Part shown: piece by piece, positions 1 to 13,500 of the stretch
Layout: each line of letters starts with the position of its first letter
Position numbering within the stretch: the first letter of the stretch is position 1
Assembly: GCF_037975245.1 (NCBI RefSeq)
Contig: NC_092566.1
Coordinates: forward strand, 13,622,001 to 13,686,000
Reading direction: 5' to 3'
From: Apostichopus japonicus
Taxonomy: Eukaryota; Echinodermata; Holothuroidea; Aspidochirotida; Stichopodidae
Length of the DNA: 64,000 bases
Notes under the pieces: generated by a model
Told to the model about the DNA's origin: nothing
The model's database searches: none
What the model saw: only the letters and a program-made list of their open reading frames with translations
Made by a program: the position numbers and the translations under genes

Positions 1-838
1 AGAAAGACGAGGTTCTTTGGATATGATGTGATTAGACGAAGAATTACGTCCAGTCTGGAAGAGGTAATTATAACCACATTTTTTATTAATCGTTTGACAT
101 CTTCTGAATTATTTAGATATTGCGACGTGGGGAAGATCTTGTTAATGGACAATACTGTCACCCAAAAATTGATCAAAATTTGAAGAGTTAATAGATGCCA
201 GAAAATGGTTGTCGCGGTTTTCAGTTGTAAGCCTTTAGGTTTACTCGCACTATGAGGCGTAGAACTCAATCGGTTGCTCATGATAACGTATAATTAGCAG
301 CTATACTTGGCAATCAACAACACAATCGTCATTGTCTCCCGGCCTTCGTTTGAGGTGTACGGCACATAGTAGAGAATAACATTAGTGTTGTGTCGTATGT
401 AGGAAGTCACAAACAAAGTTACGCGCAATCTCTCATTGAATTTCTGTCGCCTACATTTTGCACACACCATTATGAAACAAAAGCGCAGAAATACTTTTCA
501 AAAGAAAATGCCTGAAATAAACAATATGATATTACATACACATTGATTGATATGTCACCTTATTGTTACAATTATAACATTTCTTTCTTTAAGATAATTA
601 TTTCTATGACACTCTAAGAAGTGATGGAACATTATACCAGTGCTCTCGTAAGTGACAATAGACGATGCATTTCTGCTCTACAATTCGATCCCTCTGTTTG
701 CTTCACATTATATTCCATGTCACTCGCTATACTAAAAAGGTAAACCAATGTCCTCTCTTTACAGAGCGCTGGAACATATTTAACGTAAAATCTAGGACGT
801 TTCTTGTCACTCGATACACACAGAGAAGATAGTTACTA
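1..838. other. unique AT-rich sequence, no gene seen
   Basis: I see no open frame of note, no tandem repeat and no recognisable element here. The composition is ordinary for the window. Confidence 0.6.
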
Positions 839-1058
839 CTGTAAATCTTAAAGTTTTGTACCACAGTGCAAACTGAATTGTGCTATAAATCGGTAGCATG
901 TGCTATTAGGATTACAGTAAGAACTGAGGATATGTGTAATTCCAACAAATCCAGTTGTTGGAATTACACATATCCTCTTAATAGCACATGCAACTGACTT
1001 ATCATATTTGTCAGCACGATCCAGATTTAATTGTGGTACAAAACTTTAAGATTTACAG
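839..1058. repeat. imperfect foldback (long inverted repeat)
   Basis: Three stems pair perfectly. 839-865 pairs with 1032-1058 (27 bp), 896-908 pairs with 979-991 (13 bp), and 926-948 pairs with 955-977 (23 bp). The terminal loop is only 6 nt (949-954). The left arm carries about 16 extra bases (909-925) and the middle section (866-895 against 992-1031) has diverged. Tight loop plus partly decayed arms suggests a foldback or MITE-type element, or a recent inverted duplication. A pre-miRNA is less likely because the arms are long. No coding capacity is present. Confidence 0.75.
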
Positions 1059-2842
1059 AAGTGACTGTAATCTCTTAGTGAATCCGTTGGTCTTGTATAT
1101 ATTGCCATTCTGTTGTCTGTCTGTCTATCTGTCTCTCTGTCTGTCTGTATTGTATTTTTATATTTTATAATATTTATTGAATATTATATGATAAATTGCT
1201 ACAACAATTCTTCAAAATTAAAAAGAACCAGTTGGCGACAAGTAAGATAATACTAATAATTTCCTCTGATCGTTATAACTATCCATGTGGTAAAATTTCC
1301 CCGGAGAAATACCACATGCTTTGCATGGATATTATCCTTCAAAATTATCCATAGTTCTGTTAGAAGTAGGTCTTAACAGTCCAATTATTGTTGGATGTAG
1401 TTATAGGTAATCTTATATCATCGAACCTTATATCAGCGCAATCTGGGATGTCTCTCCGTCTCGTTCGGTTACAATACAAGCAATCCATTCTGGATTTACT
1501 TCTAGGAAAAACCTCTGATTTGAAGGAGCGAGGCATCCGATGACAAGCTTCTCAATATTGGCACTTACAAGATCGATGACACCCACAGTAGTATTTGTAG
1601 CACTATTTCACGGCTTGAGAAGGGAACTAAAGGCCGACACTCACAGGTCTAAGATTGCCAGGATATTGACTCGTGTATCGCCGGTACATTATCCTCGTTC
1701 AAAGCTGGACTAAAGAAAACACAAAAACCTATCGCAAGTGGAGAAGATGTCGGATGTGCCATAGGGCGGATGGGAAAATTGATTTCGGTAACGCAATTGT
1801 TCCGTATAAGACCATGAAGGTAAAACACATAGCTCAGCTGACATTAATTGCTATTGGTCAATTGTGGGGAATGAACAATTTGAAAATTGAAAAAACGACC
1901 GGAATGAGTTTCATAATACAAAGGAAACACTCCTCTATACCGATAACCAATTTTTAGCAAAACGTAACATAAATTTGTGATTTAAACTTAATTATACGAC
2001 TACGAAAACTAAACATCATTCGACGAAACACGCCTTTCACTTACACTGACATCGCGTTATCCTACGAGGAATATTTCTTTGATGTTCGAAAATATTTAAA
2101 AATATTCAAAAGAAAAGGAAAAAGAAAAGGATATTAATTTGTTGAGGCAAATAGAGAAACAAATAACAAGCTGGTAAATTTTTCTGATTCAAGGTTGCCT
2201 CGTTAATTCTTTGCTATTCCTAAAAGAACACTCAGATTTATTTTCGTGATTATTAACATATTATTAAAACTAAGGTAGCAAATTTTAGCTATACTTTATA
2301 GACCGTTTCAAAGCCCGTTCATGTCTATCCCATTAATTCTGGTCACGACATTTTGATATGGTTGAACGTATCATCTGACCACACATAGAGATTTCTTTTC
2401 TGTACAGAAAAAGGCCTCAGCGACCGGTAATTGCCAATATCTAGGTAATTCTATAAATTTATACAAAATATGAAATCAAGTGGAAAAAAATTCAGCTCCT
2501 TAAAGCCCTCGATTCTAATTAAACGGAAGCAGATAAGCATCTCACCTACTATTGTCAGCAAATACACCTTTACGTTGCTAAAGTTAAATTTGGATCAAAA
2601 GGAAAAGGTCACTGCAGTACCAATGTACACACATCAAAAATAGAATGATTATTTTGTCATAACATCAAATTTACCGTGTCAGTTCTTATAAAAAATGTAG
2701 GTCATGTCAAACGACAGAAACCAATTAATTTCTGTGATTTGGTTGTCAAGTTATTACTTCAGCAATAAATGAATTGAAGTTGTACAACAGTTCAAATTTT
2801 AATCTACATTCACACTTGTAGTTACGACAGCGCTCATATAGG
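1059..2842. other. unique AT-rich sequence with a short tetranucleotide tract and a small hairpin
   Basis: A degenerate (CTGT)n tract lies at about 1112-1150. A small hairpin pairs CATGTGGTA (1284-1292) with TACCACATG (about 1310-1318), with a further outer ATCCATG/CATGGAT pair. A 94-codon frame at 1673-1957 resembles no family I know and is probably chance. Confidence 0.5.
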
Positions 2843-2862
2843 CTATATATATATATATATAT
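2843..2862. repeat. (TA)n microsatellite
   Basis: About ten TA units followed by a degenerate TATATTG tail. Confidence 0.85.
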
Positions 2863-3611
2863 TGTATATATTGTCAAATTGTAATTGTAAAGAGATCACA
2901 TGCAATGAACTGTTATTCGAACTTCAACTTATTCTTGCTTCATCAATAGAATAGTCCTTAACGGTTTTGTATCAGTACTAATGACACTATGCTCTATACA
3001 GTCAAAAAGTCACAATCTTTTTACATTGGAATGAAGATAGTCTAATGCCAGTCACGTTATACTTGTTAAGGAGAAGCATGAGTCATTAGCCTATACGCTA
3101 CTTACTATATCATGCCTTACATTAAATCAGCGTGTAATTTCCAATCAGAGATGGAACCCAGTTTGATATGCCAGTTGATTATAATTTATCCTTGGCACCT
3201 AAACCTGTTGGGAGAAGTCTAACTTTGTGTATTGTGGGAGAAGTCTCACTTTGTGGTATTTCGGATACCTAAAGGGATTAAATTTCACAGTTATCGAATT
3301 GAACTAAGGGAATTTAATTACAGTAAGAGAAAATACCTTTCATTAGAAATAAATAAGCATATTCGTTATTTTTAAAGCCACCCTGCACAACATGATTATC
3401 TCCTAAGACTGATGTTCCTAATTTCACGTTGGTTTTTTCTTGCACATCACCGAGCATAGATGCGGAAATGTTTTGAAATCTTGAAATATCACGGGTTTTC
3501 CTGAATGTGATCAGTGACGCCTGAAACTAAGTGAAGGTATGACTTCCTGTGAATATATATGCGTTGGTGTAAGAAAATGGATCGTCTGGTTAATTCAGCT
3601 TAGTTGGTTCT
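2863..3611. other. unique sequence with one short tandem duplication
   Basis: The only structure is a two-copy repeat of about 24-25 bp at 3208-3256, built around GGGAGAAGTCT and ACTTTGTG. The rest is featureless and AT-rich. Confidence 0.55.
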
Positions 3612-3648
3612 CATATATATATATATATATATAGATAGATAGATAGAT
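3612..3648. repeat. compound (AT)n-(AGAT)n microsatellite
   Basis: About eleven AT units run directly into four AGAT units, a usual result of slippage plus point mutation in a TA tract. Confidence 0.9.
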
Positions 3649-3649
3649 T

Positions 3650-6600
3650 TTTCTCAGTTCCAGCCTTACAAAGTATACCTTTTCTTTCCTACAGTTCTTA
3701 GAACAACCCTGGATGTAACCTTTAATGGTGACAAAATTATGACTGTTTGTTTAATAATGTTTCTTACAACCTACGAACTCCCCCATCTTCGAGTATAACT
3801 TGCTATTCCCATGGGAATGATCTCTTCATTACGTGATAAGACCGAAGTCTAGACTGCTCATTTCAATGATGAGGAATGTAAAGAAGTAAAATAAGGAGAA
3901 AATAAGGAAACGAAAAGTAAAGAACAGAAAAGCAAAGAGAACGGCGTGCCTTGTACGAAGAGTCATGTAATACTTTTCACTGTGGCTGTTAACTATTTTT
4001 AACTTTTATATTTCATTTACTATATACATAGCCTAGCCCAAACATATTCTTTCCAAGAGATCTCAACTGTCGTGATTATTCCAAGATTCGCTGTTTCGAA
4101 CTCAGTGAGAGTCCGTTCTACTTACACAAACTTCTATACAAAAGTGTCGCAGGATAGACTAAAATGTTAATACCACTGCGTTATACGTTATCATGCCGAT
4201 AACGTTCATGTCGTGTATGCTTTTACATGTTCAGTAAGTGTAGATTCCTTAACGATAATAGAAAACACAAGGAACCTACTATTTCGTTGTTAACAAAACA
4301 TTTTTCAAGCCTTTAAATTTATCTTCCAGTCGTTAAACTGACACTGACCGTGGTTCTAACTGTCCGTTTCAGTGAACAGAGATTTGCGGCTTGTCTCCGG
4401 AACAGCCATCGGGACACGATTAATGATAATCATAAACACTGCTTTATATGTTACAAAACGAATTAATCACTTAAAGTGACATCTCTTTTAGATGAATTCA
4501 AAAACCAACGTGAAGTCCTTTAATGTTATGTATGTCATTACGGAAAGGTGTTTCGAAAGAAAACAAAAACAAAGCTCATATAAATAAGGCCTACATTGAA
4601 TGCAACGTGAAAGGCATCATCGACAGGTATTACATAAGATATTGTTAAGAAAATGTCAGCTTTAATGTGCAAATGGTTTTAGCGATATATCAGTTTATCA
4701 TGACTGGTAGGATTATGTTGCCATGAATATTCAACGTAAACTAAACGGTTTTTCACTAGGCATGGAAATCGTCTGTAAATGCCCACATTTACTCTTTTCA
4801 TGCGGATACAAGTTTCTTTTCAGCTGCACAACTAGTTACATGTATGGAATTGTGCATTGTAGTGTGGTTGTCACATGGTTGGAATTATGTTCAAATTCGT
4901 GCTGTAATATGGATTTCAGTATTTCTTAACTCTCACAACAAAGATGGAAGTAGCTTTCTTTTACGACAAAATGGAGAATCATTTCTCACTATGGATATAT
5001 CCGAACACCGATATGAAAAATGCGTATGGTTGTTGGGATAGGTGGGCGGTGGCTCTGAAGAAGTGTTGGCCTGTTCTATTTAAGAGCCAAAAAAAAAATC
5101 GTTCTCGGTTCCCGCAGGAATACCGAAATCTTTTACGTCATCAAATGGGTTAATAAGAAAAGTGATTTCAAACTGGTAAGTTAAGCGACATGCCGCGGGG
5201 GTTGTATGCTGTTCCATTATTGTGGTGTCATAATATTTACAACCCTCTCTGCGCCAAAAGCTTCAGCCTCTCTGACTAACAAAGAAAAAAGATTCTTTTC
5301 ATAAACCTATCGAGCAGTATACAGGAAGAACCTAATGGTGCAACAGGGGAATGGGGAAAACTAATTGAATTAAGGTTTGCCATTGCAAATGTGAACCAAT
5401 ATTTAGATTAGTTTGCAGAACCCAATTTCCCAGGATGAGTATATTTCAGTGTTCGTAAATTTAAGATTTCAGTTTGAGTCCGTCCTCGAGGTATATATTT
5501 TCTTTGTCGCTGGGTATATTAATAACAGCTACAAAATGCCTCTTTTGTAACACACATCCCAGGAAAACAGAAACATAAAACCAAAGATCGGCAGCAACAT
5601 TTAAGGACATATAAAAAACTTAGACAAACTTTTAAATTTAATTGTAAGATTTAATTAGTTAATTAAAGTAGGTCCACATTCTTCTTTGTGTTATGTATAT
5701 ATATACGGCCTAATTATGATACATTCTTTATCACATGAATAACTCAGTTATATTACGTTGAAAGTCAGCTCATTTCTGTTGGGCAATATGCTAAGAAGTA
5801 TAAAGCTGCACATTCTAACGTTTTACGCACCTGCCATTACTATTGTTAGATTACGTTATTTGAAGAGAAACTAGAATGAAATCAATTAAGTTGCCGCACG
5901 ATTGAACATTGACTTATTCGAGTGACCTTGATTTCGACGAAATAGTTTGAAAATTGTTATTTTATAGAAGTGTAGAGTATTGAGATGTTTCCAACACATG
6001 TTCCAAAGTTGTTTTAAGTTCTACTTCGAGCAAGTCGTTGTTACTGTTAACACATTTCACCACTAGTGCACTGAAAGCAGAATGCATTGATTGTGTTGAT
6101 TGTCAATTAGCTGATTATCATATCACTCAATGGAAACTCCAGCCTTTGATATGGAAACTAGTTTAGATTGAGGCAATTTCTGCCGTTGTGGGTAAACGAA
6201 GGCGTGGCTGCCGCTTAAAACGGTATGGAATTGCATAGTGTATGACACCTTCATTGTGTTGTAAGTTCTTTATTATATTTTCGTTCAGATGTTATTTAAC
6301 AACAAAGATACACGGTAAACACAATCCCATTAGCTATATCGAAGTTAATGTGTCAAACAAAGAGGCAGTTCCAAAAAGTTCAGCAGTTGTACATATGGAA
6401 TTGAACAATACAGTTATTCTTGGATCGTACAGAGCCACTGCACGCATCATCAATATGAATTTTACAAAGAGATGTATCACATAAAGTAAAATGTTTTAGC
6501 AATTCCAGGCTACAAAAGAAGAAAGATTGAAACAGTGCCACGGGGGAACAGAGCTTGTATTGCTTAATGATGCAAGGAAGGTTCTTACACTGCACAACCG

Positions 6601-6678
6601 TATTCTTCATAATTCGCAGAAAGGTCCGTACGAGCGAAGTGTAGTTTGTAATTGTGCAGCTATATCGCTGATAAGAAG

Positions 6679-6679
<1 letters not shown>
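3650..6679. other. unique AT-rich sequence, no gene seen
   Basis: Overlapping short frames at 4723-5153 (60-70 codons) and 6242-6610 on both strands have no recognisable motif and overlap one another, as expected of chance frames. A short TATATATATA occurs near 5696-5706. No repeat or RNA gene was seen. Confidence 0.5.

Positions 6680-6755
<76 letters not shown>
6680..6755. repeat. long (TA)n microsatellite
   Basis: About 38 uninterrupted TA units, followed by a decayed TATTTATATAT tail to about 6778. It is the longest pure dinucleotide tract in the window and produces a meaningless Ile-Tyr repeat in a spurious frame. Confidence 0.95.
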
Positions 6756-6756
<1 letters not shown>

Positions 6757-8589
6757 CTATTTATATATATTTATATAAAACAATTGGTTTGATTGTCATT
6801 ATCGGTATTTATAACTCACGACGACTGCCCTAGTTTTGTAACAGAAAGATGGTGATCACGTGTCTCATATTGCAATAAAAAACTTGATGATGTATTTAAT
6901 CATAAAGTTGATATCCATTACACAAGCATTAGGTATAAAATATAGTAGACTGATTTCAAAATTGGACCAGACATTTCTACTTCATTCTCTCTCTCTCCAA
7001 CTCTCTACAAACACCTCTCTTTTCTCACACATTTGTTTCTTTTACAGCAGTTCCCTACATTAAAAGGCTCCTTTTCATACACACCGACAAAAGTCAATTT
7101 AATATTTAATGTACCCGATCAAGATAAATTGCAAACGGTAGGCTACATAATTCAAGCTATATACGTGTATGCATTCATGCAGGGCTATATTCTGACAAAA
7201 ATCTCCAATTATACAGAATCAATTGACAATCATTTGTCCATACCGTGTGCCATGTAAACAAACGCAATGACCAGAACAAATATGACCTCATGCAATAGCA
7301 GCTATACCATGTATAGACAACCACCGAATTTACATCACTGAAGCCATCTGCGAGCTTCCCAATCGATCTTCATATTCTTGTTCAACTTAGCAAATATTTT
7401 ATCACTGTCATCAATTACTGTGCTATTAACAATGTAAAGTCACTATATGCCGTGAAAGTCATGTATTGTATATACGTATATTCCACTCTATGCACTTTGC
7501 TCATATATATCTTCATCTCGTGTATGGTTTAGGATAAGAGTTAAATATATACTTAGAATGATTAAGTGTAACACAGACACTACAGTGGCAAATATGTTAT
7601 TATATACGGTAGCGACTCACTATAATGAACTGCCAATTTTCAATATGAAATGGATTTACTTTAAACCTGACATTGTCGTGCACGGAACTTTATGAAAAGA
7701 CATAGCTGTACTTCTGAAAATGGTTATTGTAAAAAAACTGGTGTTTTTGTCCACTTTTTATACCAAGCTCTAACATTATAAGGAATCATATTTAACTCTT
7801 ACCATAGGGAACGCAACAACGAACCCTTTGACTTTCGTGATTGCAAAATTGGCAAAGTTGGCTATTTTTTATTTGATTGTGTTAAACTGTTTACAAAATA
7901 ACTGGTATCGATAAAGCTAAACATTCTACTCTGAACTAAAAATCAATTTTGTTTGGGTAGTAGTAATAGCATTATACGCAGAAAACATGGATTTAACAGT
8001 ATAAACACCGCTCTTGGGCAAAGAGATTTGAATCGATCATAATATTTTCACGCTTACATATATGCAAAGACGTACAAGTTACATAGTAATCCCTGTTTAA
8101 GCCTCAAATTTAAAATTCAAGTATGAAAGCGACTATGATTGGAGATCTTAAATACGTGCGAAAAAATCCACTGGGATAGCCAATGTGCAGTATTTCATGG
8201 GAACTACCTTTCCTCGAAGCCATGGACATTTAAGAGGGCAAATAATTGCAACAGAAGTCATAGGAGATCGATGAGGTAAGCGATCGTTGATATGCACTCC
8301 TAGTTTAGAACGACAGGATGAGGCGCCGAATTTATTTTGGAACTCGGTTTTAACTTACTGATATGGCAGTTATTAACTGAGTCTTTAAATTTGACCCTTA
8401 GTAGTATTGTAGAAAATCTTATGGAGATGAATCCCTTAAGTGTTGAAATTGAAATCATATATTGAAAACATACATGAAACGTTCGCCGTGGAGAAAGGCT
8501 ACATGTGAAAAGACTTAACGCTATTGAAAAGTAAGCAACATCGCAATCATGATGTAAACGACGAAGGAACCGGTAAGGGTAACGAATGT
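6756..8589. other. unique AT-rich sequence with a pyrimidine-rich patch
   Basis: A CT-rich patch (6983-7030) is the only simple sequence. The 67- and 74-codon frames at 6860-7257 have no recognised motif. Confidence 0.5.
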
Positions 8590-8893
8590 CTTGATATGAG
8601 GTACATAAGTATGATAAGAAGTATGAAAGATGTGTCTTGATGTGAGGTACATAAGTATGATAAGAAGATTGAAAGATGTGTCTTGATATGAGGTACATAA
8701 GTATGATGAGAATTATGAAAGATGTGTCTTGATGCGAGGTACATAAGTAAGATAAGAAGTATGAAAGATATGTCTTGGTGTGAGGTACGTTAGTATGATA
8801 AGAAGTATGAAAGATGTGTCTTGATGTGAGGTACATAAGTATGATAAGAAGTATGAGAGATGTGTCTTGATATGAGGTACATAAGTATGATAA
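8590..8893. repeat. 46-bp minisatellite, about 6.6 copies
   Basis: Units start at 8590, 8636, 8682, 8728, 8774, 8820 and 8866, the last one partial. Each is 46 bp with few substitutions and no indels. A unit reads CTTGATATGAGGTACATAAG, then TATGATAAGAAG, then TATGAAAGATGTGT. The unit contains no TTA, CTA or TCA, so the minus strand has no stop in any frame. This explains the three overlapping minus-strand frames of 178, 65 and 69 codons at 8300-8922. Because 46 is not a multiple of 3, each frame runs through all three phases. Confidence 0.95.
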
Positions 8894-10552
8894 TAACTAC
8901 CATACAAACTGTACATAACCAATTGTAGGCAGGATTTTGGTGGTAAAATACATCACTGTGGCGATTAATAGTTTTTCATTGCTGTCAAATAGCGAAATAT
9001 TAATGTTACCTTCTTATAATGTACGCATAATGCGATTCCTTTATAAATCATTTATTTATACACAAAAGCATACAATAGCAATACGATACAAAAATTAATC
9101 AACAGACGCCTAAAAATAATTAAAAAAAGCAAAATACAAAACACGTTCAGATATACAAGATAGAGATTAAGTTTAAATTAGTTATAATAAAATGCATCTG
9201 TAAGAACTAAAGGAAACATTGAATTTAAGTTTAAAATACAAGAACAGTCCCAAAAATAATACTTGACTGTAAAACTCTTTAGGTGTAAACGCCATTTAAA
9301 GTTCGGAAATTCAAAGTACTATGAACCTTAAACTACATCGACGTGACTCTTTTCTTTTTGGAAGTGCAAATACTGCTCAAGGGTATGTATGTTTTAAACA
9401 CCTTGTTTCGGTCAGGTAACTTCGCAACAAAGAAGCCTGCAGTAATTGGAAGAAGGTTTAGTCATAGATAAACCTACGAATTCATTATATTGATTAGTCA
9501 ACTTCTAAATTTCGTTGTCATCTTTACATATGATGGAAGCAGAGGGAAGTTTGGACTAGTTTTAAGAAAAACAAAAACAAACTAATGGAATCTTCCAAAA
9601 ATGTCAAAGATGTAAACATCAACCTGAGTCGCATCCGGTTTCATTCTTATTCGTCTCTGTTAGATTGACGTGTGTATAAGGTCAACTTTATACACTCATC
9701 CAATCTGTCCATTAAATTAAATGAATTGGCAATGACATCACACTATGAACTTGCCTTGATAAATGTTAGAGACGATGCAAGCTTTTAAGGGTTGGAATTT
9801 TGATGGTTTGATTCCAGAACAGACTATATCATATACTAGTTTATTAATTATGCAGAATTGAGGGGGAAACTGTCAATCTTATCCAGCGGTAACTTTCTAT
9901 TCTCGTCAGATTTTTACACCCCATTAAGGTAATCATTCTCACAGATGTGGCTTATCCGCATATCCCCAAACTACATAGATAAACAAAATTCAAGTAACGT
10001 ACTTGTAGTAGTATGTGAAGGATTCGTCTCAAAAGAATAAAAAGCATAATGGTAGATTCTAACCTGAGACATCTCACATGGTGTCCATGCGATATCAGTT
10101 TAACATTGTATAGAAATATGAGATTGACGATAACTGATTATGACCTGATTATCACTATCTATGGAAATATAACAATAGGAAATATAAACGGCCTTTACAG
10201 GAGATCTAATCAAGTATTCTTGATAAGAGTTCTAAATCAGAGATTCTCTGAATAGAATAAGCTATGGTACTAGTGAAGATTCATTCTCAATCATGCATTA
10301 TTCTGTGAAGTGACAATAGGTAGCAACATACGGTAGCTAACCGTACTTTTGGCTAAACTTTCACGTGAAGGCTGGATAACACTTCTCATATATGAAAGAG
10401 ATTTAAGATAATTCGAAACAGTGTGCTATCACACTTCTCATTATGATCGCAAAATTCTTGGATCAGATTGAAGGTATTATTACGTAATAAATATTAGCCT
10501 TATTATGAAACTAATACATCTACATCGCCTAAGTTTAACTCATAATTCACAT
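8894..10552. other. unique AT-rich sequence; possible retroelement 3-prime end on the minus strand
   Basis: On the minus strand, about 9420-9040 ends in a T-rich stretch with AAATAAATG-type words, loosely like the 3-prime end of a retroelement or a 3-prime UTR. No reverse-transcriptase motif or long frame supports this. Otherwise nothing is seen. Confidence 0.3.
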
Positions 10553-10566
10553 GGGGGGGGGGGGGG
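10553..10566 (+). repeat. homopolymer G run (14 G)
   Basis: Uninterrupted run of 14 G in AT-rich surroundings. Its true length is uncertain because such runs are prone to sequencing error. Confidence 0.9.
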
Positions 10567-13500
10567 CATAGTACACACAAGGCTTTTAAAGCTTCGATAT
10601 CTTTCCTGCATCTTATCAAAATAAATTAGATTTTTTTTATTCAACGACTTATGTATAACCTTTGTTGTTAACTTTTTACAAGAAGCTTTTACTACCGGTA
10701 TCTCAGTTTTCACGCACAATCTCTCTCATGAATTGACCTTTCTCAAGTATCGCAGTAATCCCATAACTTTCGCTGCCAAAAAAAGTCCAATTGGCTTTTA
10801 TTACTTTCCGTTATACCCTTTGTGCGATAAAGTCCGAGGGGCTTTTAATGCGAATTCGTTCTACACACCGTTCAACTAAGAAACCACCAATGCCCATCTA
10901 CAGAAGATGAATCTGTAGAGGACCGGCTACTAACGGATGCTTTGAGCGTATTGCGTTTCATTTTGTTAGTCATGCTGTCAGACAAAAACTGAACGGAATG
11001 GAAAGAAACCCTTTTCGACGTGCATACAAATTTGACAGGAAGTACCTTGGGTGGAAGAGGAAAAATCAATTCATTCAGGCTAAACACTAGCTAGTATACG
11101 ACAGAGTCGCCCCAAACAATTTAACACATTTGAAAAATTTCACTCAGGTGAAATTATGTCTGTTCTGTAAACATCTTTTAAGTGGATTCCGAGGGGCGAA
11201 CATCATTTGCATATGGTTCATCATGTAAATTTGAGATATCAATTTCAAGAGTGTTTGACAGTGTGAATTATTAAACAGGTAGTTGTATTGGCCCTGAAGT
11301 GTTCAAAATAGAAAAGTATGATGCAACAAGCCATTCATTAAATTGATTTTGAAAGATGGTAATATAATTACAAAATGCCAGGTAGATGCATAAATTACGA
11401 TCCATAACAGTGTTATGCAGACCATGTTCTAAGAAAGGCTCGACAAAAGGACATTTTATTTTGATTACAACTATGTATATAGTGTCAAACTGTATAGAGT
11501 TCGCACTACAAGCAGCAACAACTCAGAAAGAAACTCCTCATTATCGATCATCAACATCTTACGATGTATCGAAATATCATATATTAACGATATTGAATGA
11601 AATTAATAAAGTTAATCATAAATATCACGTAGCAAACTTTGCACGATATTATGGATCATAGGGATATTATTACAAAATAGAAAACGTCAAATAATTTCGT
11701 ACAGGGACCAATATCTTGAAATACAACACGGAGTGTTATACATTTTATGTATAAATCAGTCCATATTGATTTTACATACGTTGACATCCAAAGACATAAA
11801 TGCAGACATGAATGTAAACGATGCCATTTAAACAAACATTAATCTGCAATAAGCATAACATTGAACGAAGAACATGACGGAACCTTAACCCCCAAAGGTA
11901 CATGTTTGAAAATATAGTAGAGCTATAGACATTTGCTCCTTACATCTGACATATTACCACTTGTGTAAATATTTCTAAAATAATTGATGATTACTCTCTC
12001 CAACAATAAACAAAGAATTATTTAAACAATGTGACAAAATAACAAGGTCTTAGCGATACGATCTGACGCTATGCACATTATAACATTAATGATTTCACAC
12101 TTCCCGTCTGAAATTTAAAACACAGAGACAGGTTCCTGTTCTTCTTATAATTTGGTAATTTCTAATTGTGTAATACAAAATGTTAATATACCCCTATTTG
12201 TAGTTGTTTATGGTAGAACATTGGGATGTGAATTGTTCTTGTTGCAGGATTACCCAGAAGAATTTTGTTTCTTTAAGAATTTTTACATCTCTCGTGATTG
12301 CAAGCTGCAGCTGGTGGTATTTCATTAATGTTACAATGCATGCATACGCTATTTAGACGCATAGTCAAGTCTCTTTACACAGAGAGGGAAAGATTATCAT
12401 TTTCAAATAGCATCACATGACGATGATGGTGAAAGATACAGAGTAAGATTTATAACTTTGTCGCTTTGGAGCAAACACTGAACTCTTGTTGCAACCATGC
12501 TTTAGCCAACAAAGAGGTTTTACACACGAACATATCAGTTGAGAAGAAAAAAGTTGTCTCGGTGTTAAAAGTATAGTATTCTACTAATGCAATTAACCAA
12601 TGAGCACTTATTTATTTGTGTCTATGCTATAACCCACGTAGCTATACGAAGCTACCAGATACGCTCCTATCACAATCTAACTGTATAATCAAACTTTATG
12701 AACTCTTGTAAGCTACAAATTAATACACTTTCTTGTGCTTGAAAGACATCGTTCCGTATAATCCCGGTAGGTTTAGACAATGAATTGTCATTATGAACCA
12801 ATTACTTCCAAATCAAGAGATAGACTCCGAGACACTTTCATTATCTGCTTGGTGTCACGTACAGATGTCTGACGTGCGTTTCTGAGCATTCTCCATCATT
12901 TTGTTGGGATAATGTACTGTATAAAATTGCTATATAACAAACGACGTAATAGACCGAATGATGTACATATACCATGGTGGTGGTGGGGGGGGGGGAGGAT
13001 AACAATTCTGAAAGTGCAGTTACAGATTTGATAAATGATCTCGAGTGGCAAATTGCTTCTCCTAATGAGCTTTTGCGGTTGTGGGTTTAGCATAGCAATT
13101 TCTTGGTGCCTTGCTTAAGCAATACAGAAGACCAGCTGTTCCCTTCAGAAGCATAAACTTGCATTCTGTTGAAAGCTGAAGCAACAGCATTTTGGAGTAG
13201 AGGAATTTCAACCACTGTGCCCTCCATTCTGCCAGATATGCTTTTCCTTAACCAATGCATTTTCTTAAAACAAATGTTCATCAAGAAAGCTTTGTTTCAC
13301 ACATAACGAGGTTTCTTAAACTGTTCAACTCGATTTCGTGAAGAATATGCCAAAATTGTAGCATGCTCTTCTTTGTTTCTTTGCAAATTCATTTGTAACA
13401 TATCAGAAAACATAGTTTTCAGATAATGCGTTGATAATTGTTAAAGCCCGGCAGCAATATGAACATATTTTATGTTTAGTTGAACTTAAAATAGCCTTCA

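Noticed and set aside
6527-6778. 83-codon frame ending in a long Ile-Tyr repeat
   Set aside because: The C-terminal part is the (TA)n microsatellite.
8300-8836. 178-codon minus-strand frame, the longest in the window
   Set aside because: Half of it is the 46-bp repeat read in rotating phases. The remainder has no recognisable domain.
9040-9420. LINE 3-prime end on the minus strand
   Set aside because: Only AT-rich tail-like words support it. No reverse-transcriptase or endonuclease motif, terminal repeat or target-site duplication is visible.
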